From M30B66 sp040882555 (GTDB lineage Bacteria > Bacteroidota > Bacteroidia > M30B66), in the NCBI GenBank assembly GCA_040882555.1, contig JBBEBC010000008.1:1-47220 (forward strand): 47,220 bases of DNA. Reading direction: 5' to 3'. The number at the start of each line of letters is the position of its first letter. The stretch's first letter is position 1. Positions 27,763 to 36,617 of the stretch are shown here, one piece after another. Below the pieces are notes generated by a model. It worked only from the letters and a program-made list of their open reading frames with translations. It made no database searches and was not told the origin of the DNA. A program made the translations under genes and the position numbers.

Positions 27763-27796
27763 TTATCGGGCATTGTTAACATTGCATTGCCGATAA
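27763..27796. repeat. Imperfect inverted repeat after the lysyl oxidase gene
   Basis: TTATCGGGCA (27763-27772) and TGCCGATAA (27788-27796) pair over nine bases with one bulged G; the loop contains the palindrome TGTTAACA. No T-run follows, so it is either a terminator without a tail or a protein-binding palindrome ahead of the next gene. Confidence 0.4.
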
Positions 27797-27848
27797 GTAT
27801 GAAACACCTTCTCTTTATATTGCGTATCTCGATTTAGATTTGCGAAGT

Positions 27849-29003
27849 ATGTTAAAAGAGAAGGTGTTTTTATTTAACCTAGCCATGTTTGTGTTTTTGC
27901 CATTTTTCACAATGGCAGAAACTACAGGTGCTAATAATGTAAAAGAAGCTTCTGTTTCAGGTTTATTCGAGACCTTAGTAAATCGAATTGACGCTAGAAG
28001 GAAAGAAGCTAACTACCAAGCATATTTCGAAAACCTTCAAAAAAAACAAGGCTTTAATGGTGTTGTTTTAATTGCTAATAATCATAGCGTTGTTTACCAA
28101 GGAGCCTTTGGTTATTCAGATCTACATTCTAAAACAGACCTAGTAATAGACGATCAGTTTCAACTTGCATCAGTTTCAAAGCAGTTTACTGCAGTTGCTG
28201 TTATGCTATTAAAAGAGAGAAACTATCTCGACTATGATGATAAGGTAACTCGCTTTATCTCTGATTTTCCTTACCCAGATATTACCATACGACACCTTCT
28301 CACTCACCGTTCAGGTTTAGCCGAATATAGATGGTTTTTAGAAAAGGCTATGGAAGACAAACATGCTGCAATAAGTAATACAGACTTGATTTCAAAAATG
28401 GCTAGTCTTAAGCCAGGTTTAAACTTCACACCAGGCAATCGGTTTCTGTATAGTAATACAGGGTATGCTGTTTTGGCTTCCATTGTGGAGAAAATTAGTG
28501 GAACAACCTTTTCAGAATTTATGCAGAAAGTTGTCTTTCAACCCTTGGGCATGAATAACACACGAATATATTCTAAGTGCAAGAGCTCTCAAATGCCAGG
28601 AAGGGTAACCGGGTACGAACGAAACGGAAGGTTAAAAGCAGAAAATGACTGTTTTAATGGAATTACGGGTGATAAAAATGTGTTTTCAACTGTAAATGAC
28701 CTCTTCATTTGGGATCAGGCTCTTTACTCAGATAAATTAATAAGTCAAACCACCCTCTCGGAAGCATTCAAAGAGGGCAGTCCCAAAAGAAGAAATAATA
28801 AAAATTATGGATTTGGCTGGAGATTAAATTATGAGAATCCGGAGAAGAAAATTGTATACCATGGTGGCTGGTGGCATGGCTTCAGGACATATTTTATGCG
28901 CAATATTAGTGATGGAAATACGCTTATAGTTTTATCTAATAAGGTCAATCATTCTATCAACAGTCTGCATGACATAAAAGAAGAAGTTGCAGGTTTAGTA
29001 TAA
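27849..29003 (+). CDS. Serine hydrolase, class C beta-lactamase/PBP4 family
   Basis: 384 residues from ATG 27849 (a TTG at 27840 is an alternative but overlaps a promoter-like box). Signal peptide (about 1-23, FTMAE). The penicillin-recognising fold has the SxxK motif SVSK (Ser108, Lys111), YSN (201-203) in LYSNTGYAVL, and HGGWWHG near residue 340 in the place of the KTG motif. LLTHRSGL (151-158) is typical. Members are D-alanyl peptidases, esterases or beta-lactamases; HGG instead of KTG is common in the esterase/peptidase branch, so penicillin resistance should not be assumed. It is exported, ends 57 bp before the penicillin acylase-like gene, and may be co-transcribed. Confidence 0.86.
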   Translation: MLKEKVFLFNLAMFVFLPFFTMAETTGANNVKEASVSGLFETLVNRIDARRKEANYQAYFENLQKKQGFNGVVLIANNHSVVYQGAFGYSDLHSKTDLVIDDQFQLASVSKQFTAVAVMLLKERNYLDYDDKVTRFISDFPYPDITIRHLLTHRSGLAEYRWFLEKAMEDKHAAISNTDLISKMASLKPGLNFTPGNRFLYSNTGYAVLASIVEKISGTTFSEFMQKVVFQPLGMNNTRIYSKCKSSQMPGRVTGYERNGRLKAENDCFNGITGDKNVFSTVNDLFIWDQALYSDKLISQTTLSEAFKEGSPKRRNNKNYGFGWRLNYENPEKKIVYHGGWWHGFRTYFMRNISDGNTLIVLSNKVNHSINSLHDIKEEVAGLV

Positions 29004-29060
29004 GATGGTGAATAGACATCAAGAAACATTTGTAATTTCAACGCCGAAAGTGTTGAACAG

Positions 29061-31442
29061 ATGCTAAAAAAAATTATTTGGGGTTTTATAATTCTCATTG
29101 GGCTTGTAGCTGGTGGAATATACTTTTGGTTGAACTCTCTTAAACCTGAATACACAGGTGAAATATCAATAAAAGGGTTAAAATCCCAAACGGAAGTCAT
29201 ATATGACAAGTGGGGAGTTCCTCATATTTACGCTAAAAATGAAACGGATGCTTATTTTGCCTTAGGCTACGTAGTTGCACAAGACAGACTTTTCCAATTA
29301 GAAATGATTCGTCGTCTTGCATCAGGAAGGCTTTCCGAAGTTTTAGGCAGCGATATGCTTCAAAGTGATAAGTTCTTTAGAACGCTGGGTCTAAATCGTC
29401 ATGCAGAATACTCAGCGAAAGAATTCCGAATTAGAGCAAATGATTCCATTCAGGCCGCAACCGATGCATATATTGCCGGGATCAACGAATACATTACCAA
29501 TGGGAGTTCTCCTATAGAATTTACCATTCTTGGTATTAATCCAGAGCCATATAAATTATCAGATGTTTACCTCTTGACAGGTTATTTAGCATTTGGCTTC
29601 GCCGAAGGCTTTAGAATTGACCCTATGGTTGAGTCAATGTACCGAACTCTTGGAGAAACCTACATGGCTGATATAGATCAAAACTGGACAGTTTTAGGAA
29701 CTAAAATTCCCGTGTATTCTAGTGCCCAGATGGACGCTGTTAAATTTACTCAGGGCATAGATAATATACTTTTGCGATTTCCTGTTTCGCCTTGGATTGG
29801 TTCAAACAGTTGGGTATTATCACCTCGAAAATCATCGTCAGGGAAAACGCTTCTTTGTAATGATACACATATGGGCTATTCGCAGCCCGCAGTTTGGTAC
29901 GAAGCGCATATTGAATATCCTGGCTTTAAATTCTACGGTAATCACATAGCTGGCTTTCCCTTCGCTTTGGCTGGACACTCTGATTTTTGTGCGAATGGTT
30001 TAACCATGTTTGAGAATGATGATGTCGACTTTTTTATTGAAGAAGTGAAGGGTAACCAAGTTGCTTATAAAGGGAATCTTGAAGAGATTAAGACATACAA
30101 GGAGCTTATTAAGGTTAAAGACAAAGCAGATGTAAATCTTGACGTCAAGGAAACTCCTCATGGACCGCTTATTCAAGATGTATTTGAGGATCTTCCAATA
30201 AGAAAAACTCCCATTTCTGTTTGGTGGTCATACCTGAAGTTCCCGGCCCGTTCTCTCGAGGCTGTATATACTCTTAATCATGCTAAAAGCATGGATGAAG
30301 CAAGATATGCTGCTTCTTTAATCGATGCTCCCGGATTAAATGTGATGTATGGCGACAAAGACGGTCATATTGCTTGGTGGGCAGCTGCAAAACTTATTCA
30401 AAGGCCTAAGAATACAAATCCAAAAAGATTCCAAGATGGCGCCTCTGGAACTCATGAATATCTAGGCTGGTTAGACTTCTCAGAGAATCCGAAATCAGAA
30501 GACCCACCCGAAGGTTTTGTATATTCTGCAAACAACCAACCAGACAGCATTAGCATCGGTTATTATCCTGGCTATTATGTTCCAGATAGCAGAGCCAGCC
30601 GGATTGTTTCTGAGCTAAATTCTAAAGAAAAGTTTTCAGTTGAGGACATGAAGTTTTTGATGGTTGATACCAAAAGTGAAAGTGATCTAGTACTTGCTAG
30701 GAATTTGCTTCAAACATTGAATTCCATCGATAAAAATGCAACTAAAACAGAAGAATTTAATCGGTTATCGTCATGGGATGGAACTTATGGAATGGAATCT
30801 CAGGGAGCACTTATTTTAAATCATTGGATTTATAATATCCTAAGAGCCACAATGGTAAATAAAATTGGATTGGGGCTTTTTAATAAGTATATGAATACTC
30901 ATTTTATGAAAACGAGTTACCCTTTTCTTATTAATAGAATGGAAACATACTGGTGGGATGATTGGACTTCAGATCAAAAAGAATATCGATCATTAATTAT
31001 TAAAGAAGCTTGGCTTAAAGCTATCGCTGACTTAAAGAGCGTTTACGGAAAAGATCAAAGTAAATGGAGATGGAGCAGGGCTCATACTCTAGAACACGTG
31101 CATCCAATTGGCAGAAAAAAACCGTTCAACATTTTCTTTAATGTAGGTCCCGCTCCTGTTCAAGGAGGCAATGAAGTCCTAAATAACATGGGTTTCAGAT
31201 TGGATTCATCAGCCACCTATCCTGTTTATTTTGGTCCAGCTATGCGTAGAATAATTGATTTTTCAGATACAGACCATACTTTAAGCATTCTACCAACAGG
31301 GCAGTCAGGTTATTTCATGGCAGATCACTATGCCGACCAAGCCGACCTTTTCAATTCAAACGGATTTAGATCTCAATTGATGGACAGAAAGGAAATAGAG
31401 CGACAATCAAATGGAATCTTAAGATTGAGTCCAGCAAAATGA
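29061..31442 (+). CDS. Penicillin acylase family Ntn-hydrolase
   Basis: 793 residues, within the family range. An N-terminal TM anchor (about 5-25) precedes the alpha-chain region (DKWGVPHIYAKNETDA, ALGYVVAQDRLFQLE). Autocleavage is expected between Gly247 and Ser248 in IGSNSWVLSP; Ser248 would be the N-terminal nucleophile of the beta chain. NDTHMGYSQPAVWYEAHI and ENDDVDFF (Asn/Asp near the active site), then PTGQSGYFMADHYADQ near the end, are typical. Homologues cut acyl side chains of beta-lactams, N-acyl-homoserine lactones or other amides; substrate here is unknown, and quorum-signal turnover is only a possibility. Its stop overlaps the next start by ATGA (31439-31442). Confidence 0.9.
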   Translation: MLKKIIWGFIILIGLVAGGIYFWLNSLKPEYTGEISIKGLKSQTEVIYDKWGVPHIYAKNETDAYFALGYVVAQDRLFQLEMIRRLASGRLSEVLGSDMLQSDKFFRTLGLNRHAEYSAKEFRIRANDSIQAATDAYIAGINEYITNGSSPIEFTILGINPEPYKLSDVYLLTGYLAFGFAEGFRIDPMVESMYRTLGETYMADIDQNWTVLGTKIPVYSSAQMDAVKFTQGIDNILLRFPVSPWIGSNSWVLSPRKSSSGKTLLCNDTHMGYSQPAVWYEAHIEYPGFKFYGNHIAGFPFALAGHSDFCANGLTMFENDDVDFFIEEVKGNQVAYKGNLEEIKTYKELIKVKDKADVNLDVKETPHGPLIQDVFEDLPIRKTPISVWWSYLKFPARSLEAVYTLNHAKSMDEARYAASLIDAPGLNVMYGDKDGHIAWWAAAKLIQRPKNTNPKRFQDGASGTHEYLGWLDFSENPKSEDPPEGFVYSANNQPDSISIGYYPGYYVPDSRASRIVSELNSKEKFSVEDMKFLMVDTKSESDLVLARNLLQTLNSIDKNATKTEEFNRLSSWDGTYGMESQGALILNHWIYNILRATMVNKIGLGLFNKYMNTHFMKTSYPFLINRMETYWWDDWTSDQKEYRSLIIKEAWLKAIADLKSVYGKDQSKWRWSRAHTLEHVHPIGRKKPFNIFFNVGPAPVQGGNEVLNNMGFRLDSSATYPVYFGPAMRRIIDFSDTDHTLSILPTGQSGYFMADHYADQADLFNSNGFRSQLMDRKEIERQSNGILRLSPAK

Positions 31443-32347
31443 AAATGCAGTCAACAGATACTGTTTTGATGATTATGCCGCATCATTTTGGCAGTAATCA
31501 GGAAACACTAGAAACAAATTCTTTTCAAAGGCAGGCAATTACAGATAGTGTTTCAGAAAAAGCTAAGCTAGAAGTTCTTGAAGTAGTTCGCTTACTTGAG
31601 GGTGAAGGGGTGAATGTGATGTTGATTGAAGATCGAAAGGATATTGTTTGTCCCGACGCTGTTTTTCCAAATAACTGGTTAGGAATCCACCCAGGGGGTG
31701 ATGTAATTACTTATCCGATGCTCGCCAGCAATAGAAGAAGTGAAAGAAGAGACGATATAATAAATACACTTACAGCTTCTTCCTCCGAAAGGAGACTTCA
31801 TGATTTTAGCCTAGCTGAAAACGAAGGAAAATATTTGGAAGGAACAGGAAGTTTAGTTTTTGATCATGTTCGCAAAATTGCTTTTGCAGCTATTTCGCCA
31901 CGTACAAGTAAAATCTTGGCTCAGCAAGTTTGTGATTTATTAGGGTATGAACTTGTCAGCTTCAACACCTCTGATAAACAAGGAAAGCCAATATATCATA
32001 CCAATGTTGTTCTTTCAATTGGCAGTAAGTTCGTTGTTATTGCAAAAGATGTTATTGTTGAAAGCGATAGGGAATTTATTTTAAATCGCCTAATTGGAGA
32101 AGGCAGAGTAGTTATTGAGATTAGCGAATCCCAGTTAGAATGTTTTGCAGGCAATATTTTGGAAATTCGAAACCATGCAGATGAAAAACTCATTGTAATA
32201 TCCGAAACGGCTCTTAATTCTTTAAACCCAATTCAAATCTCATCTATTCAAAAATCCGGATTATTACTAATGGTTTCTGTCCCTATAATTGAACAAGTTG
32301 GGGGAGGAAGCGTTCGTTGTATGCTTGCAGAAATTTTTCACGATTGA
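31439..32347 (+). CDS. ctlX: Amidinotransferase/arginine deiminase-fold hydrolase, CtlX-like
   Basis: 302 residues. Family marks: CPDAVFPNNWLGIHPGGDV (about 71-88), YPMLASNRRSERR, LEGTGSLVFDH (with the acidic and His ligands), YHTNVVLSIG, LECFAGNILEI and, near the end, the catalytic Cys294 in GGGSVRCML. The pentein fold binds guanidino or ureido groups; members named CtlX are linked to citrulline use, but the substrate here cannot be read from the sequence. ATG 31439 overlaps the acylase stop by four bases, so the two proteins are made together. A second ATG two codons later (31445) is equally usable. Confidence 0.82.
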   Translation: MKMQSTDTVLMIMPHHFGSNQETLETNSFQRQAITDSVSEKAKLEVLEVVRLLEGEGVNVMLIEDRKDIVCPDAVFPNNWLGIHPGGDVITYPMLASNRRSERRDDIINTLTASSSERRLHDFSLAENEGKYLEGTGSLVFDHVRKIAFAAISPRTSKILAQQVCDLLGYELVSFNTSDKQGKPIYHTNVVLSIGSKFVVIAKDVIVESDREFILNRLIGEGRVVIEISESQLECFAGNILEIRNHADEKLIVISETALNSLNPIQISSIQKSGLLLMVSVPIIEQVGGGSVRCMLAEIFHD

Positions 32348-32362
32348 TTTTACAGCATGACT

Positions 32363-32392
32363 TTTGTCTGTGACACTAAAACCTTACCTTTG
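32363..32392 (+). promoter_or_regulatory. Bacteroidota-type promoter of the DUF2911 gene
   Basis: TTTG (32363-32366), an 18-base spacer, then TACCTTTG (32385-32392), an exact -7 consensus. Predicted start of transcription is near 32399, inside the longest possible ORF, which rules out the in-frame upstream start at 32357 and supports ATG 32417 with an ~18-base leader. The best-formed promoter in the window. Confidence 0.7.
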
Positions 32393-32416
32393 AAAATACT
32401 CATCAAAAACAAAACA

Positions 32417-32992
32417 ATGACCTCTCGACTTATTAAAAAATCAATTGGAGCTTGTCTATTAGGAGCTTCATTTCTTATTGCCGGAACTGTTTCGGCACAA
32501 ACCAAGACTGATAAAACAACTATGAGCGCTGCTAAAAAAGATGAGCGCCCTAGTCCTCCTTCAACAGTAAAAGGAACTGCAGGAGATCTTGATATCACAA
32601 TCAGTTATAGCCAGCCTGGTGTAAAAGGCAGGACAATCTTTGGAGATCTTGTTCCTTATGGAAAAATATGGAGAACAGGAGCTAACGAAGCAACCATTGT
32701 TGAAGTAAGCCGTGATTGTAAAGTAGGTGGAAGTTTTCTTAAATCAGGAAAATATGCATTGTTCTCTATTCCCGGTGAAAGTGAATGGACCATCATATTC
32801 AATAGTGTTCCTGATCAGTGGGGAGCATATAAATATGAAGAATCAAAAGATGCGCTTCGATTTAAAGTGAAATCAGAAAAATCTAAAGAATTTTATGAAA
32901 GACTAACTTTCGCCATAGATGCAGACAAAACTGGAAATGGCACGGTGAGTCTAATGTGGGAAAACACAATGGTTTCTTGGGAAATGAGATAA
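32417..32992 (+). CDS. DUF2911 secreted protein
   Basis: 191 residues from ATG 32417; upstream in-frame starts fall before the promoter. Signal peptide (about 1-28, GTVSAQ). The domain shows PSTVKG, LDITISYSQPGVKGRTIFGDLVPYGKIWRTGANEAT and SGKYALFSIPGE, then a Trp-Thr-Ile-Ile strand and FNSVPDQWG, the classic DUF2911 order. The family is common in Bacteroidota, beta-rich, exported, and of unknown function. It is transcribed from its own promoter and ends at a strong terminator. Confidence 0.88.
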   Translation: MTSRLIKKSIGACLLGASFLIAGTVSAQTKTDKTTMSAAKKDERPSPPSTVKGTAGDLDITISYSQPGVKGRTIFGDLVPYGKIWRTGANEATIVEVSRDCKVGGSFLKSGKYALFSIPGESEWTIIFNSVPDQWGAYKYEESKDALRFKVKSEKSKEFYERLTFAIDADKTGNGTVSLMWENTMVSWEMR

Positions 32993-33011
32993 GAACCAAA
33001 TATATTTTTCA

Positions 33012-33038
33012 AGCCGCAGTTTTACTGCGGCTTTTTTT
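33012..33038 (+). terminator. Strong intrinsic terminator
   Basis: AGCCGCAG (33012-33019), loop TTTTA, CTGCGGCT (33025-33032), then a run of T to 33038. It ends the DUF2911 transcript and its tail reaches the stop codon of the convergent GNAT gene (33037-33039). On the minus strand no T-run follows the stem, so it works mainly in one direction. Confidence 0.88.
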
Positions 33039-33618
33039 ATGTCCCATTTGGATTAACTAGACCGAACAAAATTGAATCTTCTGCTTTGCCATCCTTTAGG
33101 TAATTTTTAGAAAGTAAGCCTTCTTCTCTAAATCCAGCCTTCATCAAAATCCTCTTTGATGCTTCATTGCTTGAAGAAGTCATAGCTTCAATCCTGATGA
33201 GATTCATTTCATTGAAACCAAAATCAATGACAAATTTGCAGGCTTCCTGCATAAGTCCCTTGCCATAATTAGACGAATCGTAGATCATGTAGCCAAGTTC
33301 AGCCTTTTGATGTCTTAGACTCCATGTATGATAACCACAATGACCTAAGGGTTGTCCAAACTCTCTATCGAATAAGAAAAAGTTGCAAAAGCTGAATGAC
33401 CACATAGAGAAACCACTTAATTCTTTCAGCTTCTCCAATTCCCATTTCTTATCGTCAAGAATATAAAGAAACTGGCGAACTAGCTTCTCATTCTCATTAT
33501 GCAAAAGCTTAACATGCTCGTTAGGGCGAACTTCACGATATATTATTCTTTCACTTAAATAGGTCTTTACTTCAGGAAAGGCAAAACCAGGGGCTATTTC
33601 ATAAGGCCTGTTATCCAT
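33037..33618 (-). CDS. GNAT-family N-acetyltransferase (RimJ/RimL-like)
   Basis: 193 residues. N-acetyltransferase features: GHCGYHTWSLRHQKAELGYMI (strand 4 with the acidic residue), YDSSNYGKGLMQEACKFVIDFGF (acetyl-CoA binding loop GKG and helix), RIEAMTSSSNEASKRILMKAGFREEG (the Asn and KAGF motif of RimJ/RimL types). The acceptor could be a protein N-terminus, an aminoglycoside or a small amine; not decidable. The start overlaps the end of rseP by 25 bases and there is no later ATG that keeps the N-terminal strand, so the overlap is probably real and the gene translationally coupled to rseP. Confidence 0.85.
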   Translation of the reverse strand: MDNRPYEIAPGFAFPEVKTYLSERIIYREVRPNEHVKLLHNENEKLVRQFLYILDDKKWELEKLKELSGFSMWSFSFCNFFLFDREFGQPLGHCGYHTWSLRHQKAELGYMIYDSSNYGKGLMQEACKFVIDFGFNEMNLIRIEAMTSSSNEASKRILMKAGFREEGLLSKNYLKDGKAEDSILFGLVNPNGT

Positions 33619-34925
33619 TTGTAGATGTCGTTTCCATTAGCAAACACCAACAAACTTAATAATAATACCATCCCTACAATTTGAGCTTTTTCTAAAAGCT
33701 TGTCATTAGGTTTTCTTCCGGTAACGATTTCGTACAGTAAAAACATTACATGACCGCCATCCAAAGCAGGAATCGGGAGAATATTCATAAATGCAAGAGC
33801 AATTGATAAGAATGCCGTAATATTCCAGAAACGCTGCCAATCCCATCCGGTGTCAAATTGAGAGGCGATAGCACCAAAACCACCTACTTTCTTGGAACCC
33901 TCTTTCGTGAAAACAAGTTTAAATTGCTTTACATAGTTCACTAGAGTTCCAGAGCCTTCTGCAATTCCTGCAGGAAACGACTCGAAAAATCCGTATTTCT
34001 GAGTTTTGAATGTAAATAGTTTCTTAGGATCAATATTGAAAAAGCCAAGTTTTCCATCTTCTCCAACATGAGTCTCTAAGGCAAGGGTATCAGAATTTCT
34101 AAGAACATCGATTTTTAGGTCTTGATCTTTATAATTCTGCAATAAGGCAGGAAGTTCAGCGAAATAATAAATAGGAGTATTCCCTATTCCTATTATTTGA
34201 TCTCCTTTTATAAGGCCTCCCTTTGCAGCAGGTGAATCAGCAAGCACAGAATCAACCATCACAGGAATGGCTGGCAGAAACATAACAGGCTCATCAAGGG
34301 CTACAATCTTTTCAGAAAAGCCTTCGGGAAGGACAATTTCAATGATTTCCCCATTTCTCTCAACCTTTAACGTAGAACTTTCATTCAATAAAATGTCAAT
34401 GTTTAAGTCCTTAAAGGTTTCGGGCATTTCCCCATTTAATGCTAGAATCTTATCCCCATTTCTAAAACCGGCATCATAAACTATTGAATCGGTCACAACT
34501 ATTCCGAAAGAGGCATTTTTTACTGGCAAATATTCCTTTCCCCATGCAAACAGAACCATGGCATAAATGAGCATCCCGAGAATAAGATTCACGGTTACTC
34601 CTCCTACCATAATAATAAGTCTTTGCCATGCAGGCTTTGATCTAAATTCCCAAGGTTGAGGAGGTAAGGCTAATTGCTCTTTATCCATCGATTCGTCAAT
34701 CATCCCCGAGATTTTAACATATCCTCCAAGAGGAATCATGCCTATTCCATATTCAGTATCACCTTTCTTGAAACTGAAAAGTGACTTAGGCCAATCAAAA
34801 AACAAATAAAACTTCTCTACTCTTGTTTTAAACAAGCGAGCTGGGATAAAATGCCCCATTTCGTGTAAAACTATTAGTATCGATAGGCTCAAAATTAACT
34901 GAGCTCCTAAAATTATAAAATCCAT
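33594..34925 (-). CDS. rseP: RseP site-2 zinc metalloprotease
   Basis: 443 residues. TM1 carries the zinc motif HEMGH (21-25), and the third ligand is in LDGG (389 onwards, PIPALDGGH). Two PDZ-like domains lie between (about 115-200 and 205-290: AGFRNGDKILALNGE; AAKGGLIKGDQIIGIGN). TM segments at about 100-120, ~370-390 and 415-435 complete the fold. S2P proteases cut transmembrane anti-sigma factors within the membrane after a first cut, releasing envelope-stress sigma factors, and also clear signal-peptide remnants. PPxGGYVKI (IPLGGYVKISGM) and family length agree. No anti-sigma factor is nearby. Confidence 0.94.
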   Translation of the reverse strand: MDFIILGAQLILSLSILIVLHEMGHFIPARLFKTRVEKFYLFFDWPKSLFSFKKGDTEYGIGMIPLGGYVKISGMIDESMDKEQLALPPQPWEFRSKPAWQRLIIMVGGVTVNLILGMLIYAMVLFAWGKEYLPVKNASFGIVVTDSIVYDAGFRNGDKILALNGEMPETFKDLNIDILLNESSTLKVERNGEIIEIVLPEGFSEKIVALDEPVMFLPAIPVMVDSVLADSPAAKGGLIKGDQIIGIGNTPIYYFAELPALLQNYKDQDLKIDVLRNSDTLALETHVGEDGKLGFFNIDPKKLFTFKTQKYGFFESFPAGIAEGSGTLVNYVKQFKLVFTKEGSKKVGGFGAIASQFDTGWDWQRFWNITAFLSIALAFMNILPIPALDGGHVMFLLYEIVTGRKPNDKLLEKAQIVGMVLLLSLLVFANGNDIYKWITGLMK

Positions 34926-34943
34926 TATTTTTATTTAAGGGCG

Positions 34944-34975
34944 TAAAAGTAGGCAATTCAGACATGCCAATTCAA
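34944..34975 (-). promoter_or_regulatory. Promoter candidate for rseP
   Basis: On the minus strand a TTG (complement of 34973-34975), a 21-base spacer, and TACTTTTA (complement of 34944-34951), one mismatch from TAnnTTTG. It implies a leader of about 12 bases before the ATG at 34925. Confidence 0.45.
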
Positions 34976-35127
34976 TTGTTTGCCTAGGTTGAGAATTCTT
35001 ACAAGGAATATCATTTTTCAAATGAATTCGTTAAGTATCAACACGTAAATGTTCTTAGTAATTTTCCTTCCAAATACTCACAGACATTTATTTTACGTCC
35101 TTAGCGCACAGAAATAGTCCCTTTGAA

Positions 35128-36615
35128 TTGAATCCATTAAGAACACTAGCTTCACAAACAGCCATTTACGGCTTAAGTTCAATAGTTGGGCGATTATTAA
35201 ATTATTTACTAGTTCCTCTTCATACAAGAGTGTTTTTTCCTGAACAGTATGGAGTTGTTACAGAAATGTACTCTTATGTTGCCTTTCTGCTGATTGTGCT
35301 CACTTATGGTTTTGAAACAGCTTTTTTTCGCTTCGCTAGGAATGAAGAGGATAAAGAACAGGTGTTTTCAACATCATTGATTTCCTTAGCAATTACCTCT
35401 CTTGGGTTTTTTCTTATCACTTGGCTGTTTTCGGCTGATTTAGCCCAATTAATAGAATACCCAGAGCATCGAAATTACATCATTTGGTTCGCACTTATTC
35501 TTTCAACAGACGCAGTTACGGCTATTCCTTTTGCCAAATTACGACTTGAGAATAAAGCTTTCAAATTCGCCTTTTTAAAACTAATAAATATTGGGGTAAA
35601 TATTCTGGGCAATCTGTTTTTCCTATGGTTCTGTCCATTTATCTTAAAAGATCCTAGTTCTGTTTTTTACTCACTTGCAGAAAGTGTGTATTCTCCTGAG
35701 CTCGGTGTTGGATATGTGTTCATCTCCAACCTGATGGCCAGCCTTGTTACCTTCATTTTATTATTGCCCGATATGTTTAAGTCCAGCTTCCGCTTTAAAA
35801 AAGCACTTTGGCTGAGAATGATAAAATACAGTTTTCCCTTGCTTATTGGTGGGCTTGCAGGAATCACCAATGAAATGTTTAGTAGGGTTAGCATGAAATA
35901 TCAGCTAAACGAAGACATAGCAATGCATGAACTGGGAATATTTGGAGCCTGTTATAAAGTTGCAGTGCTAATGACCATTTTCATTCAGACTTTCAGGTTT
36001 GCTGCAGAACCCTTCTTCTTTTCTCAAGCAAAAGAAAAAGATGCCAAAAAGCTTTATTCTGATGTGATGACTTGGTTTGTTATTGCCTGCAGTTTCATTT
36101 ATATAGGCGTGTTGCTCTTCATGAACATTGTTAAATATTTTATTGGAGAGAGCTACCATGAGGGCTTATCGATTGTTCCGATTTTATTGATGGCAAACAT
36201 TTTTCTAGGAATATTTTTCAATTTAAGTATTTGGTTTAAGCTAAATGATAAAACCAAATTTGGTGCTTGGCTGGCAATTTTCGGGGCAATTTTAACCATC
36301 CTACTGAATTACATATTAATACCTATTTATGGTTATGTTGGAGCTTCATGGGCTACGTTGATAGTTTATTTCAGCATGATGATGCTTTCCTATTTTCTAG
36401 GTAATAAATACTATCCTGTTCCTTATGAGAAAATGAAGATTGTTGGCTATCCTTTGATTGCTGCTCTTATAACTTACCTTTATCCGATGATTTTGCCAAT
36501 GGAAGGATTACTTTCCTGGGGTCTAAAGCTTATCATAATTCTGACTTTCGCAGGGCTTGTCTGGTATCAAGAAATAAGGAAAAAAAGAGTAATTTCGCTT
36601 CAAATTGAATCTTGA
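35128..36615 (+). CDS. Polysaccharide flippase (Wzx/MurJ-like, MATE superfamily)
   Basis: 495 residues with about 12-14 hydrophobic helices throughout. N-terminus LASQTAIYGLSSIVGRLLNY followed by PLHTRVFFPEQYGVV is the standard start of Bacteroidota Wzx-type O-antigen/teichoic acid exporters. The start is a TTG at 35128: no ATG lies between it and the first helix, and removal of that helix would break the family N-terminus. It flips lipid-linked glycans across the inner membrane. It is the first gene of a tight run (dUTPase starts 2 bp after its stop), an arrangement seen in many Bacteroidota. Confidence 0.86.
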   Translation: MNPLRTLASQTAIYGLSSIVGRLLNYLLVPLHTRVFFPEQYGVVTEMYSYVAFLLIVLTYGFETAFFRFARNEEDKEQVFSTSLISLAITSLGFFLITWLFSADLAQLIEYPEHRNYIIWFALILSTDAVTAIPFAKLRLENKAFKFAFLKLINIGVNILGNLFFLWFCPFILKDPSSVFYSLAESVYSPELGVGYVFISNLMASLVTFILLLPDMFKSSFRFKKALWLRMIKYSFPLLIGGLAGITNEMFSRVSMKYQLNEDIAMHELGIFGACYKVAVLMTIFIQTFRFAAEPFFFSQAKEKDAKKLYSDVMTWFVIACSFIYIGVLLFMNIVKYFIGESYHEGLSIVPILLMANIFLGIFFNLSIWFKLNDKTKFGAWLAIFGAILTILLNYILIPIYGYVGASWATLIVYFSMMMLSYFLGNKYYPVPYEKMKIVGYPLIAALITYLYPMILPMEGLLSWGLKLIIILTFAGLVWYQEIRKKRVISLQIES

Positions 36616-36617
36616 AA

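Noticed and set aside
27849..29003. True class C beta-lactamase (resistance gene)
   Set aside because: The KTG motif is replaced by HGG, as in the esterase/peptidase branch, so resistance is not supported.
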